From: Theristus sp. LFF4_11
Lineage: Eukaryota > Nematoda > Chromadorea > Monhysterida > Xyalidae
Assembly (NCBI GenBank): GCA_030248135.1
Contig: JASANC010002269.1
Location: 1-64,000, forward strand
DNA: 64,000 nt
Reading direction: 5' to 3'
A model generated the notes under the pieces. That model was not told the origin of the DNA. It searched no databases and saw only the letters and a list, made by a program, of their open reading frames with translations. Below, in pieces: positions 54,601-63,087 of the stretch. The position numbers and the translations under genes are program-made. The stretch's first letter is position 1; every line of letters starts with the position of its first letter.

Positions 54601-56973
54601 CAAAAAAAACCAAGCAGCACCAACCAAAGCAGTAAATCACAATGAAATAGCCAGCTCGACCAGCACACGCGACCAGTCGCACCAGCATGAACGTCGTGTA
54701 GTCGGGCACGAACGAGCACGCGACGCCGAACACGAAGAAGATCAGTGAGCAGACGAGCATCGTTGGACGACGACCGAATCTGGCAGATGAAAAATACAGT
54801 CGAACGCTAAATTATCGAGAATCCGCTGATTGGTTCGGTGATTACAGTATGCATGTTTTCTGTGCCAACTAAACACCGACCCCAAAGCAATGACTGCACA
54901 GAAAGCGTGCATGCCGTAATCACCAACCAATCAACTGATTCCCTATAATTGAGAGTTATGTAGAAAAAACTGATAACCACAATTTTCCCCACCCAAATAC
55001 CGTAATGAACAACAAACACGATGGATACAGAGAAATGCCGGATAAAGGAACGAAGGAATGGTGATGCTTTTTACTTTTAGCTCAAATAAGCGTACAGAAC
55101 GCCGTCGAGTAGGGCGCCCATCGGGTTTCGGCTGTCATTAAGTGCCTATACACACCTTTTGAACCCCGAACGCACAGACAGCAGCTAACGCGCTCTCACA
55201 CATGCCACGAGGGTGACAATGTAAAGTGCCTACACTCGTTGCCCCACCCTTCGACTGATTGAGTGATGAAAGAATAATCTCACGAAAAGTGAATATGCAA
55301 CTTGGAAGGGTTCGGAAATTGGTACAACAAACAAACAATCACCGACTTATCGGACATAAATCCGGCCAGCAGCATGCCAACGAGCAGACCGGCAAAGTTG
55401 AGCGACGTGCCATGCTCAACCCACCATTTTTGCTCGCAAACCAGGTCCCACTGAAAATTTTTTTTATCATTTCAGAAAGTCTGTAGACACAAATGTTTCA
55501 CGCTCTCGCAAAAATGGTACAACTCAGTACGACGGCGCTGTAAATTTGAATTACCGCGCAATTTTCTGAAACGTATTCTTATCCAAATGCGTTCAGTCAT
55601 CTCAAAACCACAGCGGATACGTAATTCCATCGCTGTTTGCAGCATCTCTTCGCAGTGTCTTCTAGACCCGTTTCCCCTTTTCTACTGTTGAAAAAACCTT
55701 TACTTAATTTCGACGAAAAACGTTGAATACCATATCGATCCAATGAAATAACAGCAGCTTTGCATCGGTAAGCTGACGGTGAAGATCGAATCAGCTGTTG
55801 AGTTCACGGTTTTGTTTCATGTTGCACACTTTTGTCGATGATTATTGTGTCGGTGCAACATTACAAACCCAAAAAATCTATCGATCGGACGTTTTTGCAC
55901 GATTAGAAATACAATTTCAAACGCACCACGGTCTGAAGAACGTGTAGGATTTTCAAACAAACGCACTTGTTTACCTGCGTGACGACCGTCTCCGTCAAAT
56001 CAGTTCGATCATAAATCCATCGAGAGCACCGCTCATAAGTCACATTCGAATTCTGCTCCAGCCGGTTGACGAATCGCAGCGCCTCATCAAAACTGGAACT
56101 CTGACCAATCAGCGTCGAGTAGTTTAGCTGCCGACGTTGGCAACCGTCGCGACCGGATCCAATCCACGGAGAGCTGTGTCATTTTTTTTCGTTTCTCTTC
56201 CAATGTCAGCTGCTGTTGTTTTTCACACACAGAGAGTGATGACCGAATGCTTTTCCGGCACACTCCTTTCAAGAACAAATGCTTGCAGGAGAAAAAGTGA
56301 GGAGCCGAACTAAAAAAAACGTCTGAAAAACACGCTGTAGTTCTGGCTCATTTTCAAACGCAGTTCACATGGCGTACAACATGCCGTAGCGTGGTTTTCG
56401 CCGGTTATGCTTGCCCAATGAAAATACCGTGTACTTGGCATTAATAGCCAATGAAAAAGAGACAGGACAGACACAAGGGCTGATCATCAAAGATTCCACA
56501 TGATTGAAAATAACTCAGTTTTTTTGTCGGGCCAAAAACAACAACAAAGCAAACGAAACAATCAAAATTCGCTCAACTCACGTGATATTCGCAATCTGGT
56601 GGAACGACCAGCTGTCGTGCACGCTGACGCCAGCTGGCGGGGCGCACGCAAACTGGGGCGTGTGCTGGTAAAAGATCACTTCCAGCAAGTTGAGCGTGAT
56701 CACTTGCTCGCCGAGCAAATTAACGTATAAGATCAGACAGATCTGCCATCGGCCGAACGGCTTTATGCGCTCCAACAGTTGATCGAACGTCACTTTCGCG
56801 TTACTGTGGTCGTTTGCGGCCGCATGCTTCTCCAGTGCAGATTGTTTGCTTTGACGTTGGTGTTCCGGTTTCGAAAGCAACGTCGACGTTTGCTGATTAT
56901 TGTCACTGTTGTTGTTGTCGGAAGGCGCACTCTGAGCGAGTTTTTCCGATTCGGAATGACTTTTGCTTGGCAT
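48478..56973 (-). CDS. SLC22-type organic cation/anion transporter (11 exons, gene span)
   Basis: Minus-strand exons: 56973-56582, 56173-55975, 55450-55347, 54779-54625, 51433-51265, 50745-50601, 50454-50360, 50146-50058, 49811-49692, 49289-49096, 48696-48478. All phases agree and the product is about 626 residues, usual for SLC22. Signatures in order: FDQLLERIKPFGRWQ near TM1; a Cys-containing extracellular loop ending CSRWIYDRTDLTETVVTQWD; SDKFGRRP (loop 2-3 motif); LEIVGDSWR; PESPRWL; GRRNTT; AELYPTVIRSGG; and LPETLGHALP near the C-terminus. By family knowledge it is a 12-helix plasma-membrane uniporter or exchanger for small organic ions; the substrate cannot be told. The end of exon 9, start of exon 10 and start of exon 11 have alternatives that keep frame. 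Introns 3, 4, 5 and 9 carry mobile elements. Confidence 0.92.
49096..49289 (-). CDS. SLC22 exon 10
   Basis: Encodes LLLLLALSGKLGVSIAFALV and then AELYPTVIRSGGLS, the helix 10-11 loop signature. An alternative start at 49281 pairs with an alternative exon 9 end at 49687. The donor CTG|GTTCGT is modest. Confidence 0.85.
49485..49661. mobile_element. CAGTCGAACTC foldback MITE, 26-31 nt past SLC22 exon 9
   Basis: About 175 bp with inverted ends CAGTCGAACTCTAAATTATA and AATCAGCTGATTGG-type arms. It lies just downstream of the exon 9 donor on the minus strand. Confidence 0.85.
49692..49811 (-). CDS. SLC22 exon 9
   Basis: Encodes LEYPAYAMAFALLHLGRRNT, the usual E-x-P-A ... GRR pattern of helices 8-9. 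Acceptor ATATTCCAG. The donor is at 49692 (phase 1) or 49687 (phase 0). Confidence 0.85.
50058..50146 (-). CDS. SLC22 exon 8
   Basis: Encodes CVISMIYFGLTLNISLFSAG, the YYG-L helix 7 signature with Phe for one Tyr. Acceptor TTAATTCAG, donor GCAG|GTCAGT. Confidence 0.88.
50360..50454 (-). CDS. SLC22 exon 7
   Basis: Encodes a charged LEQEQREKREN stretch and then FLQIFNYPVLVVRAMLLYVV, the central loop and start of helix 7. Confidence 0.85.
50601..50745 (-). CDS. SLC22 exon 6
   Basis: Encodes PESPRWLMATGQ, the strongest SLC22 signature after helix 6, and then RAAELNRAKIG. Acceptor TATTTCTAG, donor GAG|GTGAAC. Confidence 0.9.
50769..50942. mobile_element. CAGTCGAACTC foldback MITE, 24 nt upstream of SLC22 exon 6
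   Basis: Inverted ends CAGTCGAACTCTAAATTATA and TATACTTTAGAGTTCGACTG. Its right tip (minus-strand view) is 24 nt before the exon 6 acceptor junction, so it occupies the branch-point region of intron 5. Confidence 0.87.
51265..51433 (-). CDS. SLC22 exon 5
   Basis: Encodes LEIVGDSWRSFVGGWYFMAY, then LPDWRHLNLVASVPALFCV, helices 5-6. Acceptor CGTTTCACAG, donor ATTG|GTGTGG. Confidence 0.9.
51880..52980 (-). repeat. Left satellite array in the hAT-like element, about 148-bp monomer
   Basis: CGCGCCCTAA starts at 52051, 52199, 52347, 52495, 52643, 52792 and 52942, giving steps of 148-150. Each unit reads from ACTCCGCGCCC through TCTATAGGGACGGAAAGG to AAACACAAATCGAGGTCG. Confidence 0.92.
52990..54240 (+). 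repeat. Right satellite array, inverted relative to the left
   Basis: Eight to nine units of the same monomer in the opposite orientation (GGCGCGGAGTAATTCGTATG and so on). The two arrays meet head to head near 52975-52990, forming a near-palindrome of about 2.3 kb. ORFs in it repeat the same peptide and are not genes. Confidence 0.92.
54625..54779 (-). CDS. SLC22 exon 4
   Basis: Encodes FGRRPTMLVCSLIFFVFGVA and then DYTTFMLVRLVACAG, helices 2-4. Acceptor CATCTGCCAG, donor TTTG|GTTGGT. Confidence 0.9.
54797..54962. mobile_element. CAGTCGAACTC foldback MITE, 18 nt upstream of SLC22 exon 4
   Basis: It starts CAGTCGAACGCTAAATTATC with an inverted, slightly decayed right end near 54960. On the minus strand its tip is 18 nt before the acceptor of exon 4. 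Confidence 0.82.
55347..55450 (-). CDS. SLC22 exon 3
   Basis: Encodes WDLVCEQKWWVEHGTSLNFA and then GLLVGMLLAGFMSDK, the helix 2 signature with the conserved W-D-L-V-C. Acceptor AATTTTCAG. The donor GATAA|GTCGGT leaves phase 2, restoring DKFGRRP with exon 4. Confidence 0.9.
55975..56173 (-). CDS. SLC22 exon 2: large extracellular loop
   Basis: Encodes PWIGSGRDGCQRRQLNYS and then YERCSRWIYDRTDLTETVV. The cysteines and W-x-Y-D motif are typical of the family's first loop. NYS and NVT are possible glycosylation sites. Acceptor ATGACACAG, donor CAG|GTAAAC. Confidence 0.88.
56582..56973 (-). CDS. SLC22 exon 1
   Basis: The ATG at 56973 opens a polar, Gln/Asn/Ser-rich N-terminus of about 60 residues, longer than usual for SLC22, then FDQLLERIKPFGRWQ and helix 1. 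Donor ATCAC|GTGAGT is strong. Confidence 0.85.
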
Positions 56974-57254
56974 TTCGATTTGTAATTTGCGTTGTTTCTT
57001 CCACAGTCTGTTGATCTTGAATCGATTCGAAGTTATGTATACATTGTGTTTTTACTGCAATGAATTGTTCATAATTTGAAGCGTTAAAAACTTGTTGCGG
57101 CTGACAGATTATGAAGGCAGTTCTAAGAAAACTGGCCAAGAAACTGGCCAACTTGGTCAGGTGAACACTTTTTGTAGTGTCAGTGGTATCTTCGTCAGGT
57201 TTTTTACTGTTTACTGACAGGAAACATTGCCGAAAACACAGTTTTAATTAAGTA

Positions 57255-57490
57255 TGGTGGATTTATTCAAACGTGTCCGGACTAAAATGACGTCATTTGC
57301 TTTAAAAACGCCCGTTTGTCAAAGTGCAGGCACTAAAGTGTCAGTTTGGTGTGACTGATTCGACATTCAAAATTTTTTTACGGGAAAAAAATCGGCTAAA
57401 CGGAAAGTCTGGTTTGCTGTGAACGGCAAGCGCATGTTTGGCGGCACATGACGTCATTTCAGTGGGACACGTTTAAAAAAAATAGGTCAT
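57255..57490. mobile_element. Dispersed element with ATGACGTCA-containing inverted ends, copy 2
   Basis: Reverse-orientation match to 42779-43014, sharing AAACGGGCGTG-type words, GACTCTGATTCGACATTC-like and CAAACATGCGC-like words. Its inverted ends contain AAACGTGTCC and ATGACGTCAT. Confidence 0.72.
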
Positions 57491-57838
57491 ATTTAAGTTT
57501 TGAATAATTGCGTTTTTCGGTTTTTTCTCACAAGATGTTTTTAATTTGCCGGAAGTGAAAAAGGAAGCAAAACACCAAAAGCCCAAAACAACTTTTAACT
57601 TTTATGTGTCAGAAAGTCAACGACGAATTTTGACGACAAATTCTGCTGACAGAAATTCGTTCTGTGAAAATAAATCAAACCACTCCGCTTTCAAAAAGTT
57701 TTCCACGATGAACGATGCAGAAAAAACAAATAAACCAAAGATTCTACCCGTATTACACTTTCATAAACCGGTTGCAAAGTTTATGCAAAAGATTTTGCTG
57801 TGAATGAAAAACAAAATGTTGTGGGTTTTTTTTTCATA

Positions 57839-58104
57839 TACCGTAAAGTCTTGCATATAAGGTTCCTCCCACTTATAATACCCCCACCCAAAAGTGGGCG
57901 GAGTGTCACACGGCGGGAAACCAAAAAATTCAAAGTTTTGACTTGGTTGAAATCCCGTTCCGTTTATAAGGCCCGGACTTCCTAATCTTTGCTTTATAAG
58001 ACCTCCTCCCACTTATAAGGTTGTCACACAAAATTCCACTTTTTTCAGAAATTTTTGATTTTGAAATTTATATAAGGAGACCTTATATGCAAGACTTTAC
58101 GGTA
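57839..58104. mobile_element. MITE, TACCGTAAAGTCTTGC family, copy 3
   Basis: Full length with intact inverted ends TACCGTAAAGTCTTGCATAT. Core GTGGGCGGAGTGTCACACGG. Confidence 0.87.
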
Positions 58105-58785
58105 CTCAACTGACTTTTAAAAAAGCATTCATTTCAGATTATGAAAGAACAACATTTTTTCACAATAAACTTTCCAAGCAAAACAACTTCACGATAGAAC
58201 TGTTCCAGCATAAGCGTTCACGATAAAACTGGTTGATTCCCATAGCAACGTATAAAGAGAAACCTGAAGTCTTTGACAACAAACAACGTTTGAAGGGGTG
58301 GTTGGCAAAAATTCCATGACAACTGAATCCACTCATCTGGCTTTTATTTTGACAAACAACAGATAGGAACTTTACAATTTTTTCTTTCAAACCTTCAAAT
58401 TAAGCACGCTTCATTTACAACATGAAACATACACTCAAACCTTGTCAGCGGCATTGTGATGATAATTGTTTTGGAACAAAGGACATAGATGCGTATTTTG
58501 GTGAAGCTCCAAATGGAGATGTGGAAACGCACGTAGTAGATACACAAATCCACACAGACAATTTGCACAAGCAGAACAACAACACGCTAAAAACTACCAA
58601 AAGTTTATACCAAAGCATATAAAGTTTTAAAAAATGTTTCTGAGAGCCAGACTCATTTCGGCCATCTTTTTGCTGAACATTCGGTATTCACTTTGGTGAC
58701 TTTTCCACATATAACTTCACGTGTTCATCAACATCTTTTTCTCCGTGTTAGTGTCATCACAAAAAAATGCTTCTGCAAGGTTTGT

Positions 58786-59120
58786 TCAACGGCAAACGCA
58801 GTCCAGCAACAGCTCCGCAACGAAGGTCACCAAACAGACGACGACCACAACGGCGGCAATGCCAAAAATGCCGGCGAAATTCTTCACCGCCAACGGTTGC
58901 ACCCGCGAATCGGCGTCCGTCGGGTGGCAGTTCGCCGACTTTCGATGGATCTGTTTGATGTAGCGGATTCGAATCGCCTCGATCAGATTCGGCGCGGAAC
59001 GAATCACGGAGTTGATGCGACCAATCAGCGACTCGGGCACGTTCGGGTGCAACGCCAGTGAGACGCCGTAGCGTTGCGCCTCGTACAACGGCAGCACGTA
59101 ACTGTTGCACTGCAGGCGGC
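58786..59120 (-). CDS. Receptor exon 5: end of S2, TM4
   Basis: Acceptor CACTCTACAG, phase 1. The S2 close, with YGVSLALHPNVPESLIGRIN, two cysteines and TM4, is the clearest iGluR-like part. Stop TGA at 58788-58786. Confidence 0.87.
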
Positions 59121-62100
59121 CTGTAGAGTGTATCAGTTGGAGAAATGAGACATTTTCTGGAGAAAACTGCGCGATCGGCGCAAAAAGGTAGAATATTTCA
59201 CACATGTAGAGTCCATCTAGAAAATATATGCAATATGACGTGATGAACAACCAATCAGCGCTGAGAATTGCTCATGACCAAACAATCAGTGCTGAGAATT
59301 GCTCATGACCAACCAATCAGCGCTGAGAATTGCTATGACTAGCCAATCAGCTAGTTGCATATATTAGCGAGATAAACTGTACACTTGATGCAGCAATTCA
59401 AAATTGTCACACACAGTGACTCTGATGTGTTTATCTCGGGAACTCTTGTCATTATTGCCGCGCGTCAAGCGTTTTCGCACAATACCCCGCACGCATAAAA
59501 ATAGTGCACATGTTTGTGCACATTTCCGTGCACCATACTCATCGATTCACATGCACCAACGCAACCCATATGTATTCAACGAAAAAAAGTATTGTTTCTT
59601 CTGAATTCAATGCAGATGCAGCCGGTGTTTTGGTTCTGCAAAAAAATAACAGCGGAAGTGAACGTAAATTGATAAAGTGCACGCACCGATCTATTTTATT
59701 TGATTTGCATCTGCACCTACCCGCCCAGATTGAAAAAAAGCCCTCACAAAGCTCACCAAAGTACTCGATCGACTCCCTGATACCGATCCACGCGTGTGAG
59801 GCGATGTCGAACTGCGCCAGCTGCTTGACACGATCCTCGAACGCGTTCGTTGTCTGCAGTGACGACTTCGCGCGCAGCGCCTCGCCCAGTGCTCGAATGT
59901 CGGACGAGAAATCGCGCTCGATCAACTGCAAATGGAACTCGCCGACGTGCACCGTGAGACTGCGCGAGTTGACAGCGGCGATCAGACCTGTGCGATACGG
60001 TTGAATGGAACAAATTATTCGCGTCCGTAGCGCAGGTGTACGGCTTGCGTCTACCGTTCTATAGGTGGAAAGTTCGATCCCCGCTGCGGGACAAAGACAC
60101 ACAATGGAGAAACTAAAATGACCAACAACAACTAATGGTCTACTCCCTCCAGAGCCGAGGGCAAATTAGGCTCGGGGCAGTATTGCCCGTTTCCGCCGGA
60201 GTTTGGTGCCTCATGGTTTCCGGAACCGGTGCGCGAACAAATAAAATTAAAAAATGACAAAAAAACACAAATTTCACTCGCGAACACAATACGTGAATTT
60301 CGTACGCTTATAAAGAACGCCACGGTGAGAGTGGGTATGGTGCTTAGAAACGCGCAGGTTTCAGCTTTAAAGACCTAGTTTGATAAAGACAAAAAGTTTG
60401 ATAAAGAATTGGAAAAATTGTTTTTCTTTGCGACGAAGTTTTTCTGCATCAAGGGATAGGCTTTTTAGCAAAGTTGCCGTGATCGTGCGAACGACAGTCT
60501 AATGTGCTTTCACACAGACCGCAGAAAAAAGCGCTCACAGCGCATTTCTTTCATCCAAAAAAGTATTGCACTCTTCGTTGAACTCACTCGGCAGATCTTG
60601 GAACGGCTTTTGCGTCTGTTTCTCCAATAAATGCGACAGAAGGCCGCCTTTGTACAGACTGACAAACATCATCACGAAAAAGGCCAGCCAGACGGACGGA
60701 AAGAGAACGAGCTTCTTCGGTTGTTTTTCAGCAGCGTCGGTCTGCAAAAGATGATTGAGTTGATTTGGTGAGCATCTACATCTTCTGACGATTTAGATCT
60801 GTGACCACAACCCAACGTCAACCTGTGTGCGCAGCAAATGCAATGTTTGTGGTTTATTTTTTTACTACAAGTTGTTTACTATTGACTATTAACCCATTAA
60901 GTCGAATACCGAAATTCTAAATCGCAACTCGCACAATGTAAGTCGCCTATAGGCATTATAAATGGTTCGCACGAGCTCAACTGAAATGCTCACACGTGTC
61001 TTTCTCGATTCACTTTTCTCCAGTGAAACGCAAAAGGCTTTAAAAAAAATTAAAGCCAACATACAGTCGAACTCTAAATTATAGGCAATCAACTGATTTG
61101 TTGGTTGGTGATCGCGTGATGCATGCTGCCTGTGCAGGAAGGCATTGCGCTATGGTGGACGGAGTCCGCCCTGCACAGAAAGCATGCATCACGTGATCGC
61201 CAACCAATCAGCTGATTGCACATAATTTAGAGTTCGTATACATTTTGACAGACGGTGTGCAGTCTGTGCACAGCCGCTCGCATGCAGTACTGCACGTACA
61301 GCCGATGCACGACCACCAACACGAACACGCCCAGCCAGGTACGCGCGTCCAAGACATCCAGAAACTTGAACGCCGTCCGAATGTGCTGCGCTTCGGTGAT
61401 TGGTCGCGACGAAGTTTGCCCGAGCACTGCTAATTGGCCGGCGAGCGAGTCCAGCGGCAGCGTCGTGCGCAGGCCGTGCCGCTCGCTGACCGGCTGACCG
61501 AGCGGCGTGCCGGACAGGTCCGCTGTGCTGTGTGCGGAAATGGCGCTGTGGTCGGACACGCGTTTTTTTGGTGGCCCGCAAAAAAACTTGACACAAATTT
61601 TATATGAGGCACAGTCGAATCCTAAACTACAAGCAATCAGCTGATTGGTTGGTGGTCACGTGCATGCATGCGTTCTGTGCAGGACGACAGACGACGCTCC
61701 ACCGGCAAATGCCTGCACAGAAAACATGCATCACCTGATCGATCACCAATCAATCCAGCTGATTCCCTATAGTTTAGGAGCTTGCGAAACTTGCATGCAG
61801 TCATAGCGAAACGTTCCACCAAACCCGATCTACTGTACATTCGTTCTCACCAGTAATTCAAAGTTTCGCATGCTCCACAAAAAGAAACTGTCCGGTTTAC
61901 ACGAACACATTTTCCACCAACGAACCACCACACAACTCCACGAACCCATTCAAGACGAGCAGCGGCCACTCCCCTAGCGCCACGGCGGCGTCCACATTGA
62001 CGAGTTCGTGGCGCACACCGGCGTGCTCCAGCAACGTGCCGACCACTTCGGCGTACAGGCCCGGGTAGCGACAGCGTGGCGAACTTTTTAGGGGCGCTGC

Positions 62101-62199
62101 GTCACCGGACTGAATCGCCGGCAGAACGCACGGATAGCTGAATGGGGGCCATGCGGCGAACAACACGCGCAGCGGGTGAGACATGGCGGTTGCGTTCAT
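58786..62199 (-). CDS. Ionotropic-receptor-like (divergent iGluR family) channel, 5 exons, gene span
   Basis: Minus-strand exons 62199-61918, 61586-61242, 60741-60588, 59987-59757 and 59120-58786 join in phase to 448 residues. There is no amino-terminal domain and no clear signal peptide. Residues about 8-94 resemble ligand-binding half S1 (LRVLFAAWPPFSY, then GLYAEVVGTLLEHAG). TM1 is about 177-193 (TWLGVFVLVVVHR). TM3 is about 220-240, where the usual SYTANLAAF motif reads SLYKGGLLS. S2 covers about 255-400, including LQCNSYVLPLYEAQRYGVSL. TM4 is about 419-440 (NFAGIFGIAAVVVVVCLVTF). By family knowledge these form tetrameric cation channels, often sensory. The region between TM1 and TM3 is short, so pore function is uncertain. 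Confidence 0.82.
59200..59390. repeat. Tandem 30-bp repeat within a decayed foldback fragment
   Basis: ACCAATCAGCGCTGAGAATTGC occurs three times, once with a substitution, at about 30-bp steps between 59250 and 59332. The CCAATCAGCTAGTTGCATAT end and the preceding GCAATATGACG suggest a fragment of the CAGTCGAACTC foldback family. It is about 90 nt upstream of exon 5 (minus strand). Confidence 0.6.
59757..59987 (-). CDS. Receptor exon 4: S2 segment
   Basis: Acceptor TATCGCACAG, donor TTTG|GTGAGC, phase 1-1. Soluble, helical S2-like sequence (GEFHLQLIERDFSSDIRALG and on). No single diagnostic motif; support comes from frame, composition and position. Confidence 0.78.
60023..60260 (+). mobile_element. 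tRNA-derived SINE
   Basis: The head has RNA polymerase III boxes: A box-like TAGCGCAGGTGTACGG at 60028 and B box-like AGTTCGATCC at 60071. The first four acceptor pairs form but the next do not, so it is not a working tRNA. A body follows and ends in an A-rich tail near 60240-60260. Its 3' part recurs inverted at 38826-38900. It is antisense to the receptor gene, about 36 nt upstream of exon 4. Confidence 0.78.
60588..60741 (-). CDS. Receptor exon 3: TM3
   Basis: Acceptor CTTTTGCAG, strong donor CCGA|GTGAGT. Encodes FPSVWLAFFVMMFVSLYKGG and then PFQDLPS, the position of the iGluR TM3 helix and the following dL motif. Confidence 0.82.
61064..61238. mobile_element. CAGTCGAACTC foldback MITE abutting the receptor exon 2 donor
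   Basis: It starts CAGTCGAACTCTAAATTATA, and its right end TAATTTAGAGTTCGTATA runs into exon 2 within about 3 nt. The exon 2 donor on the minus strand reads AAT|GTATACGAACTC, so the intron begins almost at the element's tip. Confidence 0.85.
61242..61586 (-). CDS. Receptor exon 2: S1 continuation and TM1
   Basis: Acceptor TTGTGTCAAG, phase 0, ends AAT|GTATAC, phase 0. Encodes a soluble stretch and then FKFLDVLDARTWLGVFVLVV, TM1. Confidence 0.78.
61612..61779. mobile_element. CAGTCGAACTC foldback MITE, 26 nt upstream of receptor exon 2
   Basis: CAGTCGAATCCTAAACTAC at the left and TCCCTATAGTTTAGGA at the right, with the AATCAGCTGATTGGTTGG arm. On the minus strand it ends 26 nt before the exon 2 acceptor. 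Confidence 0.82.
61918..62199 (-). CDS. Receptor exon 1: start of S1
   Basis: ATG at 62199, with another in-frame ATG at 62184. S1-like sequence begins within ten residues of the start. The end at 61918 (TTG|GTGGAA) is chosen for phase 0, and other donors exist nearby. An upstream exon with a signal peptide cannot be excluded. Confidence 0.65.
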
Positions 62200-62280
62200 T
62201 CTCAACTTTCAATTTACTTGTATTTCAACTGAACGCACTCGAAAGCGGCAACGATCAAAAACAGTGACAAAATTTCCTAA

Positions 62281-62735
62281 TACCGTATTACCTCTATTAA
62301 ACCCCCCCAAAATTAAACCCCCCCCCCAAAAATAAACCCCCACCCCCTCGACAAGTTTCCAAATAATCCCCCCCCAAAAATAAACCCCCATGGGGGTTTA
62401 TTAGAAACCTGTTTGAAACACATACCTAGCGAATTCAGTGGCTGAATGCAGTGACATTGGTGAAATTGTGCTACCAAAGGCCCCAAAGGGATGAGTTGGC
62501 GGTAATTTCATTACAAAAGGCTGTTACCAAAGGAAATCTCTGTGAAAAGTAGAAGTTTCTGCGACTTCCTTCCTGCCATGGAAGGTATTTTTGCCATTTT
62601 GCCCACCCCTAAAAATGGTTTCCAAATAACCCCCCCCCCCCCCCAAAAATAATCCCCCCCCCAAAATAAACCCCCACCCCCAGAAGTCGCTGAAGAAATA
62701 AACCCCCATGGGGGTTTAATAGAGGTAATACGGTA
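62281..62735. mobile_element. MITE, TACCGTATTAC family, copy 5
   Basis: It has TACCGTATTACCTCTATTAA and its inverse at the ends, compensated changes in both arms, and the common TGTGCTACCAAAGGCCCC interior. About 80 nt upstream of the receptor start codon. Confidence 0.85.
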
Positions 62736-62853
62736 ATACGCAATGGCGACGACAATTCATGTTTCGTGGTTTTCGTCTGCGTCTGTGTTTCGGCTATCAG
62801 TCGAAAACGCCATTTAACGCTAGTTCTGGTCAGCAGACTGTTTACTGCCCGGT

Positions 62854-63087
62854 TACCGTAGTCTTGCACATAAGATTCCTCACACTTATGAGACCCCACA
62901 CAAAAGTGGGCGGAGTGTCACACGGCGGGAAACCAAAAAAATTCAAAATTTTCACTTGGTCGGAATCGCACTCCGTTTATAAGACCCGGACTTCCTAATC
63001 TTCGCTTTGTCACACATTCCACTTTTTTCAGAAATTTTTGATTTTCAAATTTATATAACGAGACCTTATATGCAAGACTTTACGGTA
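62854..63087. mobile_element. MITE, TACCGTAAAGTCTTGC family, copy 4
   Basis: TACCGTAGTCTTGCACATAA at the left, ATATGCAAGACTTTACGGTA at the right, same core as the other copies. Confidence 0.82.

Larger units (their letters stand above)
56974..58785. other. Intergenic region between SLC22 and receptor genes
   Basis: It holds the probable promoter of the transporter (from 56974), an element at 57255-57490 and a MITE at 57839-58104. A Lys-rich 85-codon ORF (57546-57803) and a 66-codon ORF (58422-58622) have no domain and no splice context. No gene called. Confidence 0.5.

Noticed and set aside
57546..58622. Two small plus-strand ORFs (85 and 66 codons) between the transporter and receptor genes
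   Set aside because: Low-complexity Lys/Asn/Thr content, no domain and no splice or neighbour support.
60023..60092. tRNA gene
   Set aside because: Pol III A and B boxes are present, but the acceptor stem fails after four pairs and the anticodon loop is 8 nt. The following body and A-rich tail make it a SINE head.
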